DNA of 64,000 bases from a bacterium (lineage in GTDB: Bacteria; Zhuqueibacterota; QNDG01; JAGLOF01). The DNA lies in assembly GCA_016934955.1 (NCBI GenBank), contig JAFGRY010000049.1, positions 125,503 through 189,502 of the forward strand, read 5' to 3'. The notes beneath the pieces were generated by a model. That model made no database searches and had not been told where the DNA came from. It was given only the letters and a program-made list of their open reading frames with translations. Both the position numbers and the translations under genes were made by a program. Each line of letters begins with the position of its first letter. The stretch's first letter is position 1. Shown piece by piece: positions 63,816 through 64,000 of this stretch.

Positions 63816-64000
63816 TTATTGACTTCTTACCGAATAAAGGAGGTACGACAATGCGGTGAATGTCAGCAGGTAGACGCCGAACTCCGCCCAGGCGGACAGG
63901 GGCTGTTCAGGATATCCTTCAGCCTTCAGCCCGTACCCGTTCTCTTCGATTGATGTCAGTTCATCTGCCGGAAACCAGTTTTCAGCGGTAACTGTCGTAT
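63816..64000 (-). CDS. C-terminal end of an unknown membrane protein (runs off the right edge)
   Basis: The last 61 codons of a gene entering from the right: a polar stretch (ENWFPADELTSIEEN) then a hydrophobic helix (FGVYLLTFTALSYLLYSV) and stop TAA 14 nt before the bamD start. The family cannot be named from this fragment. It is probably cotranscribed with bamD. Confidence 0.7.
   Translation of the reverse strand, partial: TTVTAENWFPADELTSIEENGYGLKAEGYPEQPLSAWAEFGVYLLTFTALSYLLYSVRSQ

Noticed and set aside
1-64000. CRISPR arrays, insertion sequences, prophage or toxin-antitoxin pairs
   Set aside because: No direct-repeat arrays, transposases, phage genes or recognisable toxin-antitoxin pairs were seen on either strand.

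Overview
The window looks like chromosomal DNA from an anaerobic, Gram-negative-type bacterium, most likely an uncultured lineage of the FCB (Fibrobacteres-Chlorobi-Bacteroidetes) superphylum; the phylum cannot be fixed from sequence reading alone. Evidence: outer-membrane genes (BamD-like lipoprotein, MlaE/MlaF-like transporter, FadL/PorV-like barrel), secreted proteins ending in FlgD/T9SS-type C-terminal domains, a B12-dependent class II ribonucleotide reductase, an Rnf complex, and a DsrC-DsrM-DsrK-like module. There are no transposases, phage genes or CRISPR arrays. Coding density is very high and many genes overlap by 1 to 14 nt.

Layout. 1-7245 (minus): 5' end of an ftsZ gene with an archaeal-looking N-terminus, a single-domain response regulator, then upstream an NtrC-type activator, two histidine kinases and a GGDEF response regulator. 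7355-8806 (minus): glycine decarboxylase subunit 2. 8990-11247 (plus): dsrC, dsrM-like, dsrK-like. 11317-24510 (minus): cysteine desulfurase, dnaE, murA, recN, a beta-propeller secreted protein, then the riboflavin operon (ribD-ribE-ribBA-ribH transcribed first) under an FMN riboswitch. 24511-24872: a dense divergent control region with the riboswitch, its expression platform, two NrdR boxes and two promoters. 24873-28187 (plus): nrdJ and a DUF116 membrane protein. 28177-33007 (minus): pcrA/uvrD helicase, mltG, lpd. 33209-44752 (plus): three exported proteins, rpiB, glyA, dCMP deaminase, nrdR, rnfCDGEA, tatC. 44798-44871 (minus): tRNA-Arg(CCG). 44953-45645 (plus): amino-acid racemase. 45650-64000 (minus): a long run of overlapping genes including bamD, nadD, mlaE, mlaF, radA, tgt, yajC, fmt, rsmB, a PASTA protein, rpe, a radical SAM protein, xerD, a subtilisin, and polysaccharide genes.

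How it fits together. Deoxynucleotide supply is a theme: nrdR encodes the likely repressor of nrdJ, whose upstream region carries two good NrdR boxes, and nrdR lies beside dCMP deaminase and glyA. Glycine/one-carbon genes (gcvPB, lpd, glyA, fmt) are scattered. Energy metabolism is represented by Rnf (without rnfB here) and the DsrMK-like complex with its DsrC partner. The left edge suggests that a two-component/sigma-54 cascade may control a response regulator-ftsZ transcription unit. The most unusual points are that ftsZ context, the minimal DsrC-DsrMK module, an intrinsic-terminator-like hairpin placed immediately after the mltG promoter, and a stand-alone PASTA protein sitting where Firmicutes keep the PrkC kinase.
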